Below are positions 1 through 10,354 of a stretch of 64,000 nucleotides of DNA, piece by piece (positions within the stretch are counted from its first letter, which is position 1; each line of letters begins with the position of its first letter). The position numbers and the translations under genes were made by a program. The stretch is from Harmothoe impar (Eukaryota > Annelida > Polychaeta > Phyllodocida > Polynoidae): assembly GCA_947462335.1 (NCBI GenBank), contig OX381709.1, forward strand, positions 84,382,622-84,446,621, read 5' to 3'. The notes under the pieces are model-generated. The model worked only from the letters and a program-made list of their open reading frames with translations, did not search any database and was not told the DNA's origin.

Positions 1-17
1 CATTCATCCAGAACTTG

Positions 18-91
18 TGAGATACTTATGCCAAAAAGATATGAGATACTTATGCCAAAAAGATATGAGATACTTATGCCAAAAAGATTCA
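18..91. repeat. 24-bp tandem repeat, three units
   Basis: Three successive units containing gatacttatgccaaaaagat repeat with a 24-bp period. A single further unit lies at 603-628. Together with the matching blocks 256-331 and 641-714, it shows that this end of the window is a local duplication. Confidence 0.8.
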
Positions 92-105
92 AAACAAAAA
101 CGAAA

Positions 106-255
106 CCCAGCTAACAAAAAAAACGTTATTTTACGTCAAAATAACGTTTTAAACCTTACATAACGTTATGCCATACTAAAGAGCCTTAGAAAAACGTTGA
201 GATATAACGTTATATAACGTTATAAAATGGTGTATAACATTATTTATTTACTGGG
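106..255 (+). mobile_element. CCCAG-family MITE copy
   Basis: The element runs from CCCAGCTAAC to ACTGGG. Reading from the A end, an ACGTTATTTTACGTC block is followed by a 'ctaaagagcc' spacer and ATAACGTTATATAACGTT palindromes near the B end. Strand is given so that the CCCAGCTAAC (A) end is 5'. It belongs to the subfamily with 'actaaagagcctta' in the centre. There is no coding capacity. Confidence 0.85.
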
Positions 256-331
256 AATTCTACCTATACCTACCTATTTTCTCTACAAGTTACCCGAAAC
301 ACACCTTTTATCTCTGCCTCCATAACTTAGG
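256..331 (+). repeat. Segmental duplication, copy 1
   Basis: A 75-bp block beginning aattctacctatacctacc recurs almost unchanged at 641-714. The second copy carries the PIF/Harbinger-like insertion at 715-1025, so this copy shows the empty site. Confidence 0.8.
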
Positions 332-471
332 CCAGACAACAAAAAACGTTATTTTACGTCAAAATAACGTTCTAAAACTGTATATAACGTTATACCATAG
401 AGCCTTGGAGAAACGTTATATAACGTTAAATAACGTTACAAAATGTTGTATCACGTTTTTTGTTTACTGGG
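332..471 (+). mobile_element. CCCAG-family MITE copy
   Basis: The left terminus is degenerate (ccagacaacaaaaaacg). The right terminus is tttactggg. The internal ACGTTATTTTACGTC and ATATAACGTT blocks are intact. Confidence 0.8.
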
Positions 472-640
472 AGGGGCTTCATGGAATATGATGCACCGAT
501 GCAGTAAATGATGCACCAATGCATCATAAAGAGCCACACCTTACTGGTGCATCATCGAGAGTGTATCAACCCTGAGAGATTGATACATTCAACAAGTACT
601 TGTGAGATACTTATGCCAAAAAGATTCAAACAAAAAACGA
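472..640. repeat. Foldback-family (GCAGC) fragment
   Basis: The stretch holds atgatgcaccgatgcag and ggtgcatcatcgag segments, which are recognisable pieces of the hairpin family described at 2227-2457. The family's ends are missing. A single 24-bp-repeat unit follows. Confidence 0.5.
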
Positions 641-714
641 AATTCTACCTATACCTACCTATTTTCTATACAAGTTAACGGAAACACACCTTTTATCTCT
701 GCCTCCATAACTTA
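641..714 (+). repeat. Segmental duplication, copy 2
   Basis: This is a near-copy of 256-331. It is interrupted immediately after its 'cttа'-type end by the element at 715-1025 and resumes as ttaggccagac at 1026. Confidence 0.8.
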
Positions 715-1025
715 GGGAGTGCTCTTTTTTTAACATCAGGGGGGGAGGTGAGATTTCGCGCGGAGCGTGCGAAATTTTTTCACCCCACCCCTAGAGGGAT
801 CGACATTTTTTACACCCTTGGCAGGCCGAAAACCGCGCGCGTTCGCGCCCCTTTGTAGCATAGTAACGCGCTGACTTTTTCCCTCAAAACAGGTTGAATT
901 TTTTTGACACCCCCAAGAGGGGTCCAAATTTTTTACCCCCCCCCCCCGGTCAAGGGGTCCCAAGTTTTTACCCCCCCCCCCAAATCCACCACCCCCCCCC
1001 CTGTTGTTAAAAAATGAGCACTCCC
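715..1025. mobile_element. PIF/Harbinger-like MITE with TTA duplication
   Basis: Inverted ends of about 30 bp are visible: gggagtgctc, a T run, aaca, then a G run on the left, and the complement on the right ending gagcactccc. The element is flanked by TTA at 712-714 and 1026-1028. The duplicated empty site near 328 reads cttaggccagac. A 3-bp TTA duplication is the hallmark of PIF/Harbinger elements. The interior is unusually rich in C runs and in short CGCGCG stretches. The 114-codon minus-strand ORF across it is G-run translation, not a gene. Confidence 0.65.
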
Positions 1026-1028
1026 TTA

Positions 1029-1426
1029 GGCCAGACGAGGCACCATTCTGCCACCTTTTACGCAGCAGCAGACGGCACAATGCCGACCTTTGTGCGCATG
1101 CGTGAACTAGTTGTAGTTGTTTGAGGACAGCAGTAGCAGTGTGGATGCCATAACCCAGATACGTGGTTGCTATGGTACAAGTGAGTCACTGTATAAGAGT
1201 TATTTATAAGAAAAGGACAGGGTAATTGTCCTATATAGATGCCAGCCGAGGATAATTACCATTATCCAAGGCAGTTTCTTTTGTTCTGCCAGCCGACTAT
1301 GTTACCTATATATGGTGGCTGGAATATAGTATAAGTGAGTTGCTGTATACGTGTTATGAGCCAAGGACAGGGTAACTGTCCAAGGTGCCCGCGGGTTATA
1401 TGCAGAAATTTATGATAAATGAATTA
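1029..1426. other. Unassigned stretch with degenerate duplication
   Basis: Two diverged copies of a motif containing aaggacagggtaa..tgtcc and gccagccga occur about 160 bp apart. No gene, RNA gene or recognisable transposon end was seen. Confidence 0.4.
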
Positions 1427-1520
1427 CCTGGCTAACAAAAATACATAATTTTACATCAAAATGGTCTTGCCACAATAAGGAGCCATAGAGAAACGTTATA
1501 ATGTTTTTTGGTTTACTGCG
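1427..1520 (+). mobile_element. CCCAG-family MITE copy, degenerate
   Basis: This shortened copy has degenerate ends (cctggctaacaaaaatac ... ggtttactgcg). It belongs to the subfamily whose centre reads gccataatgaggagccat. Confidence 0.6.
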
Positions 1521-1529
1521 ATTGCCTTT

Positions 1530-2226
1530 CTCGTCATAATGCATGCATCAACCATTAGTTAAATGGTTAAAGGGTTTTTCACTTGTGTCCAAGTGAATGA
1601 CACTTGCCTCTGGCGGCAAGAACTCGAGCTGGGAAGGATTCTTACCACCATCACCCAGAACCATGTAAAGGCAGCATCTTCCTTCACTGCAACTTGGTCA
1701 TAATTATGCATGAATGCAGCCCTGGCGAGTAACTAGCCAGTGCTGCATTCATGCATCATGACAACCCTTTTGGAGTGTGTCTACCTCATGAGGTTTGCAT
1801 GATGCACTGGTGAATTACACGCCAAGATTGCATCCAAGCATAATGTGCCTGTCTCAAGGCATGTGTCCGACTCCAGGTGAATCGCCCTAAAAGCCCAACA
1901 ATGCGTCTACTTACAGGCTGTCTCCATGTTAACATGCAGTTTGTGGGCATACAGGTAAATGTATAGGCACCATTTAACTCTTTAGAGTATGCATAGTGCT
2001 TTGATGCATCATCTCGCTAATCGTCATGATGCATGAATGCAGCTATGCTGAGTAACTCACCAGGGCTAGGTTCAAGCATCAGGTGCCATACAAACCCTAC
2101 GGGGTTGATACAGTTCCGAAGGGTCGTTATGATGCATGAATGCAACCCTGGCAAATTACTCGCAAGGGCTGCATTCAAGCATCATGATGACAAAGGGCAT
2201 GCTGCATTAAAGTACTATGCGGCCTT
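1530..2226. repeat. Foldback (GCAGC) family cluster
   Basis: Several overlapping or nested copies of the hairpin family are present. Blocks such as atgcatgaatgcagccctgg are followed by gagtaact and the complementary ccagtgctgcattcatgc. The cluster contains no open frame longer than 75 codons and those frames are repeat-derived. Confidence 0.7.
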
Positions 2227-2457
2227 TAACCCTTTAAGGACGCATGTCGCTAAAAGATGAATTTGACATCACCAATGCAGCCCTGGCGAGTAACTTGCCA
2301 TTGCTGCATTGGTGCATCATGCAGACCCTTCGGGACACGGTACGGCCTGAATGATGCTTGAATGTAGCACTGGAGAGTTACTCACCAGGGCAATCATGCA
2401 TCATGACGGCCAAGGGAATGATGCATTACTGCTTCATGCCGTCCTTGAAGGTTTAGG
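2227..2457. mobile_element. Foldback (GCAGC) family, near full-length copy
   Basis: The ends are taaccctttaaggacgcat and atgccgtccttgaaggttta, which are inverted. Inside are two hairpins: a tgcagccctggcgagtaac arm with its complement, and a second one centred on tactcaccagg. This is a typical non-autonomous element of about 230 bp. Similar full copies are at 6538-6768, 8052-8297, 12709-12944 and 58408-58652. Confidence 0.75.
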
Positions 2458-3594
2458 TGGTTAGCATTGTGTTTATGGCCCCAGGTAAGTGTATAGGGGC
2501 CGGATAATGTATGGGGGTGTAATGGAAAAACGACTTGAGTTTCAGTCTCCTGGGGAAAGTATTGGGGGTCTGTGTGGGTTTAGCCCAAAAAAAGAGAGGT
2601 TTGTTTCAGGTCACCCGACCGACCCTATCAACACAGAGCCTATAGCGTGTATTCCACCAATGTCGGTTGGCCAAAATCTCTAGATCCGATGAAAGCCTAC
2701 AATGTTAAACTTATGGACAAATCTCGGCTAATTTTGTCAGTGGAATGCTCGCTTATCCTATGTTATTTAATGCAATTTTAAAGAAATATTTATATTTTTA
2801 CCCTTTTTGGTCAATTTTAGGGTATTCAAAATAGTTGGCTAGCACATTCATAATTTGCACTAATGACAAAAATCCCATTATGGTAACTGACGAATCTTTC
2901 ATGGGAGGTACTTCTCTTGTATCACATGGGGAAGAAATCAATAAAAATGTTTAACCGGTATTCTGTCACTTTGAGAAACGAGGGTAATTAATGATCATTG
3001 ACTAAAGGAGAACCTGTTGGATCTTGGCAGGATTTCCATCGTGAACCTGAAATCATCAAAACCGACTAGCCACCTCCTTATACTATAAGTGTTATATATA
3101 GGTCTAGATATGAATATGAAACAAAACAAGATAGTCTATCCATGTCTAAAGCGTACCCAAGGGACAGTTATTTTACTGATACGATCCTTTAACGACACTG
3201 TGTGAGCTTGACGTGCGGCATTTAACTAGGGCAACAGACAGGACACATTTTTACAAGGGTATCTGTGTTTTCACCTTTCTGAGATTTAACCGATAGGAAG
3301 GCACACATTTGTCCACAAAATAAACCCTTTTTCCTAAGCTAGGATGTCGTTTGTGAATCTCTCTTATTTCTACTGAAGGACTTGATTTATTTAACATTAG
3401 CTCGACAGCAACCATGAAAAGGCACTTGGACCCCTTTGTCAGAGTAGGTAGTTACCAGGTGAGTGGTGGGGTGAGGGGTTGAATGATCTGGGGGGGAGGG
3501 GGAGGTCTAACTCCTTAGCTCTTTTAGGATAGCATATATGTCACTAGAAGTCAACATTTTTCATCAAGATGATCTATGCAACTCCTGAGAGTTC
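2458..3594. other. Unassigned non-coding stretch
   Basis: About 1.1 kb of low-complexity-poor, moderately AT-rich sequence. I find no ORF with coding character, no transposon ends and no RNA gene. There is a short G-rich run near 3490-3510. Confidence 0.4.
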
Positions 3595-3730
3595 CGGACC
3601 GCATGAGGCGTAAATGCAGCCCATGTAGAGCTACTTGCCAGCGCTGCATATAAGTATCATCACGGCATCATGCTTAAATGCAGTCCTGGCGAGTAACGCG
3701 AGGACTGAAGACCAAGCGCATGAAACATTA
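3595..3730. repeat. Foldback (GCAGC) family fragment
   Basis: Contains taaatgcagcccatg and catcatgcttaaatgcag with gagctacttgccagc between them. It matches the hairpin part of the family only. Confidence 0.5.
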
Positions 3731-3794
3731 TTAAGCATAAGTTCCAAGTGTAATACCATGTATACGAATGTATCAGTGAATCGCCAATATACTT

Positions 3795-3905
3795 CCCAGC
3801 TAACAAAAATATGTTATTTTACGTCACATTGTTAACGTTTAACAGTGATAAAACGTTTTGCCACATTAATGAGCGATAGAGAAACGTTGTATAACTTTAA
3901 ATTGA
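3795..3905 (+). mobile_element. CCCAG-family MITE copy, truncated
   Basis: The left end cccagctaacaaaaatatg is intact. The right half is lost after acgttgtataacttta. Confidence 0.65.
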
Positions 3906-4245
3906 AAAACCGATTCACTTTTCATATTAGACTTTGGCATACTCAGAGAAACAGGAAAAGTTAAAGTGCAAAAGGGTAATCTTCCACTATGCTTAGTGTC
4001 AACAGATCTTGTATCCAACAAGAGAGGTTAAAACAACCTGGACACGGACCGAAGGGGACGATGAGAGTTTATTGTTCCTGGCCAGTAAAAATGCCACATA
4101 GTTTCTTTGTAGACTGCACAGTTCTCCCGACGTCCTCCCCTATATGTCATAGAAGGTCAGCGCTCACGGAGTATTCTGCACCATCGTGGTTAACACAATT
4201 TGATTTTATTGTTTAACCTGTGTTTAAGGGTGGCATAGTGCATAA
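3906..4245. other. Unassigned non-coding stretch
   Basis: No repeat ends or convincing coding frame were seen. A 75-codon frame at 3989-4216 has no recognisable domain. Confidence 0.35.
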
Positions 4246-4392
4246 CCCAGTAAACAAAAAACGTTATACAACATTCTGTAACGTTATTTAACGTTATATA
4301 ACGTTTCTCTAAGGCTTCTCACTATGGCATAACGTTATATACAGTTTGAGAATGTTATTTTGACGTAAAATAGCGTTTTTCTGCTAGCTGGG
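4246..4392 (-). mobile_element. CCCAG-family MITE copy
   Basis: B end cccagtaaacaaaaaacg on the left, A end gctagctggg on the right. The internal ATATAACGTT palindromes are intact. Confidence 0.85.
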
Positions 4393-4606
4393 AAACGCAT
4401 CATGCATTGGTTATCATGATGTGTGAATGCAGCCCCGGCAAGTAACTCGCCAGAGCTGCATCCAAGCATCATGCATGATGCAGTTGATACACTGTTGTAG
4501 GATTGGCATGATGCACTAATGCCGCACTGGCGATTTACTTCATCAGTGCTTTATAGCGACAAATGTCACACTTTAGTGAAAAGCTGTCCTTATCTAAAGG
4601 ACCATA
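4393..4606. repeat. Foldback (GCAGC) family fragment
   Basis: Contains gtgaatgcagccccggc, then agtaactcgcc and the complementary gagctgcatccaagcatc. Confidence 0.55.
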
Positions 4607-4755
4607 CCCAGGAAACAAATAACGTTATACACCATTTTATAACGTTATATAACGTTATATGTCAACGTTTATCTAAGGCTCTTTAGTATGACATAACGTT
4701 ATGTAAAATTTGAAACATAATTTTGACGTAAAATAACGATTTTTTGTTAGCTGGG
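4607..4755 (-). mobile_element. CCCAG-family MITE copy
   Basis: B end cccaggaaacaaataacg, A end ttgttagctggg. It belongs to the subfamily with ctctttagtatgacataacg in the centre. Confidence 0.85.
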
Positions 4756-5437
4756 AATAGGTACTTTTCGAATGCAATTTACATGTTTCTTTAATGTGTG
4801 TCGAATAGAACCAATTACACTGGGTATCACTTTTTTGGTGAAATTTTCTCACCCTCAACCAGCCAGAATAGACCTTACTACCTCAGTTTCTACAAGAAAG
4901 AGTACCCTCCTATCAGCGGGTACTATTATACAGTCTATACGAAAACCTGCCGGACACCGGCTATAGCCAGCAAAAACTCTCCTGGTCCGGCAGAAAGGTG
5001 TCTAGTGCCGGCCCGAATGGCTGGCTGTAATCTAGAGATCTTTGCCTACATTCCGTTTGTTACGGCTTGTAAATCAGATCATTATTAAGGTTTCTACAGT
5101 ATAAAACAGAAAGCTAGTACATTTTCAGTATATGTTCTTCAGTAATTTACATTTTAAAGTGATTTATATAATTGTAACATACAGGGGAACCATATTCTAT
5201 TTACCTACTGGTACAAACTCTTGCTTTATGATATATTCTTGAATAACGAGATTATGCTCTGATATCCAGGCCTGCAAAAATTATGCCGGGCCCACAACAA
5301 AAAAAATCTGCAGGACCGAATGTCCTTCATGGTCAAATCTGCTATAGTCTCTGCAGAAGCTTCAGTGAGATTCTGGCCGCTAACCCGTGCTGCACCGTGC
5401 CCCGTGATGACTCAGTGGGCGGCCTGCAGGTAGATCA
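4756..5437. other. Unassigned non-coding stretch
   Basis: Two overlapping short plus-strand frames (4772-4966 and 4798-5088) show no domain and no codon bias that I can see. No repeat ends were recognised. Confidence 0.35.
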
Positions 5438-5874
5438 GGTAACCCAGGTACACTGGGGGTCTGTGCAGGTAGCAGTAAAGGAGGTAACCCTTTAAGGACA
5501 ACATGCTGCTTTAACCCTTTAAGGACAACATGGTGCGTTAACCATTTAGGGACAACATGGTGCTTTAACCCTTTAGGGACAAGATGGTGCTTTAACCCTT
5601 TAGGAACAAGATGGTGCTTTAACCCTTTAGGGACAACATGGTGCTTTAACCCTTTAGGGACAACATGGTGCTTTAACCCTTTAGGGACAAGATGGTGCTT
5701 TAACCCTTTAGGAACAAGATGGTGCTTTAACCCTTTAGGGACAACATGGTGCTTTAACCCTTTAGGGACAACATGGTGCTTTAACCCTTTAAGGACAACA
5801 TGGAGCTTTAACCCCCTAACAAGGTAACCCAGGTACACTGGGGGTCTGTGCAGGTAGCAGTAAAGGAGGTAACC
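5438..5874. repeat. 27-bp minisatellite with duplicated flanks
   Basis: About twelve head-to-tail units of 27 bp (core aaccctttagggacaacatg) run from about 5488 to 5815. Two unit variants (acaacatgg and acaagatgg) alternate in higher-order order. The array is bracketed by two copies of a 50-bp block containing cccaggtacactgggggtct (5438 and 5824). The unit resembles the end of the foldback family. A 152-codon minus-strand frame with 9-residue repeats is merely the array read in frame. Confidence 0.85.
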
Positions 5875-6209
5875 CTTTTAGGACAACATTTAGAGCTTTG
5901 ATTTGTTAAGAACAATTTGGTAAGTGAACTGAGATTGTGACTGTATGCTTATTTCCTGACATATGACATATGAAATATGTGGAAAATGGGTGTGGGGTAT
6001 ACACTTAATGGAATTAAACTCAGGTGGTTTTTTTTTGTCTAAAATATGACGTGAGTACTGTGCCCTTATTACGTCGAACAGTGGTAGTCTCTACAGTGTG
6101 TCTAGTGAGTAAAGGGAGGGTTGTGCGGGTGTGGGACATGTCTGGGGGCAGAGGGGAGCGCCCCAGTGTTAAGGTATATGGGGAGTGGAGGAGGGCAAAA
6201 TGGTGAGTG
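5875..6209. other. Unassigned non-coding stretch
   Basis: About 330 bp with no recognisable gene, repeat end or RNA. Confidence 0.35.
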
Positions 6210-6537
6210 ATCCGCTCTTTAGTCCTTTAAGGGCTGCATAGTGCATTAATGCTGTATACCCTTTGTTTCTATGGTGCATCGCTTGCGAGCAACTTACCAG
6301 GGCTGCATTCATGCGTCATGCCGACCCTACTGTATTGATAGACTCTAAAATTGATATTATGATGTATGAATATAACTCTACAGAGTTACTCACCAGGGCT
6401 GCATTTATGCATGAAAGCGATCAAGGGCATTACCCTCACCAACTATATGCGGCCCTTTATTGGGGTCTACCTAATGTTGCGGCGGCAGGAAAGGGTTCTT
6501 TTCTAGATATAATCTATTCTCCACACGGATTTAGCTT
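6210..6537. repeat. Foldback (GCAGC) family fragment
   Basis: It begins with cctttaagggctgcatagtg and contains accagggctgcattcatgc twice in degraded form. It abuts the full copy that follows. Confidence 0.55.
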
Positions 6538-6768
6538 TAACCCTTTAAGAACAGATGTCGCTAAAAGATGACATTTTCGTCATGAAGCACAAATGCAGAA
6601 TAACTCACTGGTGCTGCTTAGGAGCATCATGTCGACCCTTTGGCAGTGTCTGAACCCCATACGGTCGACATGATGCTTGCATGCAGTACAGGCGAGTTAC
6701 TTGCCAGGGCTGTATTCATGCATCATGACCAAGAGCATGATGCACTAAGGTATGTCCAGCCCTTAAAG
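6538..6768. mobile_element. Foldback (GCAGC) family, near full-length copy
   Basis: The ends are aaccctttaagaacagatg and gtccagcccttaaagag. Two internal hairpins are present, with the gtcgctaaaagatgacattt block characteristic of the left end. Confidence 0.7.
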
Positions 6769-6774
6769 AGCTGA

Positions 6775-6898
6775 CCCAGCTGCCAGAAATACGTTATCTT
6801 ATGTCAAAATCACGTATCTAACGTTATATAACGTTTTGCCATGATAAGGAGCCATAGAAAACTCAAATAACGTTGTATAACGTTTTTCGTCCACTGGG
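6775..6898 (+). mobile_element. CCCAG-family MITE copy
   Basis: A end cccagctgccagaaatacg, B end cgtccactggg. It belongs to the central subfamily ttgccatgataaggagccat. Confidence 0.8.
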
Positions 6899-7235
6899 AA
6901 TCAGGGTCGGACGTTGATGTGGAAGCTCCTTCTGCACTCTCCTACTCTCTCCTGACGTGGGCGCCGTATGTTTGTTTGCCATGAGAAGTGACGTCATCAG
7001 ACGCCGACATTCTGGTCAGGTTTTCAGGGTTTGTTCAGGTAAAAGAAAATGTATCGGTAAGAGGTGAGTGCAAACCTTAGGGAAAGTGCACCAAACCTGT
7101 CTCAGGGTCAGGGACTGGGAACAGAACCAGACCTATATTCTGACCTACTCTAAGACAAACATAGAGGTCTATAACAAAGAAACAGCAACAACTATATAAC
7201 CCTTCATGCAACACTAAAACTAGCCTCCCCATATA
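6899..7235. other. Unassigned stretch containing a CRE palindrome
   Basis: The perfect cAMP-response palindrome TGACGTCA is at 6989-6996, with a related tgacgtgggcg just upstream near 6954. This could be a promoter remnant, but no downstream coding exon was identified. Confidence 0.3.
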
Positions 7236-7341
7236 TACTAAACAAAAAACGTTATACAGCATTTTGTTACGTTATTCAACGTTATATAACGTTGGCATAA
7301 CGTTATGTATACAGTTTTAAAACGTCATTTTGTTAGCTGGG
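7236..7341 (-). mobile_element. CCCAG-family MITE copy, internally shortened
   Basis: The B end is degraded (tactaaacaaaaaacg). A end tgttagctggg. The central spacer is deleted. Confidence 0.7.
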
Positions 7342-7366
7342 TCCCATTGAACCCTCTTAAACAGTA

Positions 7367-7514
7367 CCCAGTAAACAAATAACGTTATACACCATTTTAT
7401 AACCTTATATAACGTTATATGTCAACGGTTTTCTAAGGCTCTTTAGTATGCCATTACGTTATGTAAAGTTTAAAACGTTATTTTGACGTAAAACAACGTT
7501 TTTTGTTATCTGGG
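7367..7514 (-). mobile_element. CCCAG-family MITE copy
   Basis: B end cccagtaaacaaataacg, A end ttgttatctggg. It belongs to the ctctttagtatg subfamily. The left flank is TA. Confidence 0.85.
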
Positions 7515-7616
7515 TGTACCTTTATTTCAATGCATGTCTATCAAAGATGAACACAAACAAAGATGATTCAATATATTTTCAAGTGCAGCATTGATGGAAA
7601 GTTATTCACCGGCATA

Positions 7617-7746
7617 CCCAGCTTAAAAAAACGTTATTATACTTCAAAATAAAGTTTTAAAACTTTATATAACATTTTGACATAGTAAGGAGCCTTAGAG
7701 TAACGTTATATAATGTTATATAATGTTAAGTTTTTTGCTTACTGAG
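7617..7746 (+). mobile_element. CCCAG-family MITE copy, degenerate
   Basis: A end cccagcttaaaaaaacg, B end tgcttactgag. The internal aaggagcctta centre is kept. Confidence 0.75.
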
Positions 7747-7917
7747 ATAGCTTAAACACTGTTCCACCCTTAAAGGATTAAATGGCCAGTTTCCCAGCTA
7801 ACAAATATATAGGCCGTTATAGATATAGTTTCTCCATGCATGGGGGTGCAGAGAATTGCTATTCTAGTATATAGGCATAGCATTGTTTCTCCGCGTAAAA
7901 TAAATGTTATTCCACCT

Positions 7918-8425
7918 TGACATTTTGTGTTTACTCCCTCCCTGACTGTTAAATCTTCTCCAACTTGCCGGAGCCGACCATCATCAACTGAGTCAATGAG
8001 GCAGCATAACACAAACCCACTGACTTTTCAGCAACGCCGCTCAAAGTGATTTAACCCTTTAAGGACAGCATAGTGCTTTAATGCACTTTGTTGGCATGAT
8101 GCTTGAATGCAGCCCCAGTGCATAAGTTGCAAGAGTTGCATGCAAGCATGATGCCAACTCTATGGAGTAGATATCCTCCAAAAGAGTCGGCATGATGCAC
8201 CAATGCAGCACCAACTAGCCACTACATTGGGGGCTGCATTGGTGCATCATGAAAACAGATGATGCCTTTTAGCGACATGCCATTCTTAGAGGGTAAAAGC
8301 ACTAAAACAGTAAAACAGCAATGGGGTAATCACTACAAATTATTCACAAGTGAACTTTAGAGTATGAGAGGGCTGTGGCCGCCCCCTGATCGGCCAATAG
8401 ACTAGAACTAATGTCACTTTAAGGA
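7918..8425 (+). repeat. Left arm of a 3.4-kb imperfect inverted repeat
   Basis: This block is matched in reverse complement by 10905-11350. Landmarks include tgtttactcc, ggaccatcatc/gaccatcatcaactgag, gaggcagcataacac, actgacttttc, then a foldback element, gtaatcactacaaattattc and gggcggcc. Both arms carry a foldback-family element at the same place, so that element predates the duplication. The arrangement suggests a long-TIR or foldback transposon, or an inverted segmental duplication. Confidence 0.7.
8052..8297. mobile_element. Foldback (GCAGC) family copy
   Basis: It begins ttaaccctttaaggacagc. It contains gcttgaatgcagcccc and its complement, and ends gcgacatgccattcttagag. The reading direction of the left end is as in the copies at 2227 and 6538. 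Confidence 0.7.
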
Positions 8426-8636
8426 TCCAAAGTAAACAATGTCTGACTTCTCCACCCCGCCCACACATTTAGAGCTTAGTCCATCCCAGACGAATAGGTA
8501 GGTGAGGCTGAAAGAGAGGCTCCCTAGAGCCCAGCATTGTCAGACTTTGAGAAGGGGGTCCAGTATCGCCAGCCATTTTGAGTCTAAATAATATATAAAT
8601 AATACATAACTATTGACGCATCATAACCCAGCCAGC

Positions 8637-9008
8637 ATTGGTCCCTGGGGCCCATATGTGTTTTACTTGGGCCAGCTGGGCTGGCCCATATCTGGGTTAT
8701 GGTCCTTTTTGTCCAGGGCTACCAGTGGGAGCGCAGATGGGCCAGCCCAGGAAAACTTTTTTTCCATGGATACATTGTAAATACTTCAAAACATGCTGAC
8801 ATCTGGTTTTCATCCAGTAATCACCATTTATTGTACATTTTTATAGTTTATATTTAATTTGGGCTCAAGCTGGGCACTTTGAATCTGGGCTTGCCCATCT
8901 GGATTTCCACTGGTAGTCCTGGACAAAACGGACCATAACCCAGATATGGGCAAATCAGCTTGCCCATGTAAAAACACATATGGGTCCCATTAAACAGTGT
9001 TGGCTGGG
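8637..9008. mobile_element. Palindromic MITE, second CCCAGCC-ended family
   Basis: The ends are cccagccagcattggtccct and the complement of gggtcccattaaacagtgtt ending ggctggg. A long inverted arm includes cccatatgtgttttac and gtaaaaacacatatggg. An inner arm pairs taacccagatatgg with ccatatctgggtta. The element is about 370 bp and non-coding. The termini resemble the abundant CCCAG family, but the body is unrelated. Confidence 0.75.
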
Positions 9009-9065
9009 AAGTGTGTAGCTTTGGCGGTAAGCTAGGCCAGCATCAGGCTGACACTCATATTTATC

Positions 9066-9185
9066 TGGGGAGTAACTCGCCAGTGCTGCATTTAAGGATC
9101 ATGCCAACCCCGGAGGGTTGAGACACTTACAAAGGGTCGGTGTGATGCACTAATGCAGCAATGGGGAGTTACTCGCTGAGTAGAT
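9066..9185. repeat. Foldback (GCAGC) family fragment
   Basis: Contains taactcgccagtgctgcatt, the mid-element tcggtgtgatgcactaatgc and ggggagttactcgc. Both ends are missing. Confidence 0.55.
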
Positions 9186-9309
9186 TTGGGGCAATTCTTA
9201 AGTTGAGTTGAGGCCATAGTCAGTAATTCTGTGCATAAGTTTGTCAATTTCAAGGTATTTTGAAGCCTAAGTAAAAAGAAAAAGGAAAAGAAATCCGACC
9301 TATCCAACC

Positions 9310-9720
9310 CCTCTGTTCAGGCCATGTAACCTAAAACACTGCTTACCAGGTGTACACTGATATTCCTACGCTCCCTATACACCCAACCTCTCAGTCACTA
9401 GTGCCTAACCTAGTTAGTCATATTTTGGCTCCCTATACAACCAACCTAGGTCAGTTATTATTGTCTTATTCTTAGTCTTTTTATTTCCAGGGGGAGCCAC
9501 TGAGTGGTCGTGACAGGTGGCCCCAACTAGTGGTATACAAATACAACACACCAATGATGAACCTAGGTTAGCCACCACTGACTGACCCCTCGGTCATTTT
9601 TGAATATAACTTTGCCATTATGACTAACACTCATGATATGACCAACCTAGGATAGTCTGTACTGACTAACCCTTTCAATCTATGGATTTTCAGTGTAGGC
9701 CTAGGTTGTACCAGAGGTCA
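9310..9720. repeat. Dispersed repeat rich in CCTAGG and GTCAGT
   Basis: Phrases such as ggctccctatacaaccaacc and tagtcagtactgac recur here and at about 34,000-34,560. This points to a second dispersed family whose ends I could not define. Confidence 0.45.
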
Positions 9721-9849
9721 TAAAGCAGAGTCACAGGGGACTGCAGTATTTGGCAAGGCTTGCTCCCAGACTCACACTAAATCACCATTGTACACAACCA
9801 GGCTAGACTTCCCGCCCTTTCTACAACACACCAAATACCGTCTGTCCCT

Positions 9850-9890
9850 CCTCTGACGTCATTTCCGGCCGGGCATGCGCCCAGAACACT
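9850..9890. promoter_or_regulatory. Candidate TATA-less promoter (CRE, ETS and NRF1-like sites)
   Basis: Within 40 bp lie tgacgtca (9854-9861), atttccgg (an ETS-type core) and gggcatgcgccc (NRF1-like). Clusters like this mark CpG promoters in animals. No gene is identified downstream. A 62-codon plus-strand frame from 9875 has no known domain. Confidence 0.35.
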
Positions 9891-10090
9891 TTGAAACCTG
9901 CCATTTCCCTGAGGAAATTGCCCAAATTTTCCGACACCACGGGGAAATTTTAATCTTCAACCCAACACCCCTGCCGTCCTTCCTGCCGCTAGGCACCCTG
10001 GGTAGACGCAGTAGGGACGCTGTGGGTGGCACGAGGAGACCCCGCACTCCAGGATCCATCTGACACCATCTGTGTTACAGAAAAGGGTGT

Positions 10091-10282
10091 CCCAGTGAAC
10101 AAAAAACGTGGTACCTGCTTGAACTTCCAACCCCCGAATATGGCTGCGCCCATGGCCCAACCCCTAGGAGCCCTATACAACTTTATATAACGTTTCTCTA
10201 TGGCTTCTTATTGTGGTAAAACGCTATATATAACGTTAGAAACGTCATTTTGACGTAAGATAACGCATTTTTGTTAGCTGGG
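10091..10282 (-). mobile_element. CCCAG-family MITE copy with internal insertion
   Basis: B end cccagtgaacaaaaaacg, A end ttgttagctggg. An unrelated stretch of about 60-70 bp follows the B end, around 10109-10175, before the usual aactttatataacg. Confidence 0.7.
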
Positions 10283-10354
10283 GTGTCTTTATGATATCAG
10301 CACTGACTTTGGAATATGGGTGTTTCTTGATTAATAAATCTGAGGAAAGGGCGT

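Noticed and set aside
736..1080. 114-codon minus-strand Gly-rich frame
   Set aside because: It is the translation of C/G homopolymer runs inside the TTA-flanked MITE. No domain and no start context.
5488..5815. Interstitial telomere-like repeat (aaccct-containing)
   Set aside because: The unit is 27 bp with only one AACCCT per unit and resembles the foldback end, not TTAGGG arrays.
5380..5838. 152-codon minus-strand frame with 9-residue repeats (GLKHHVVPK-like)
   Set aside because: The 27-bp minisatellite is a multiple of three, so any frame stays open. The sequence derives from a transposon end.
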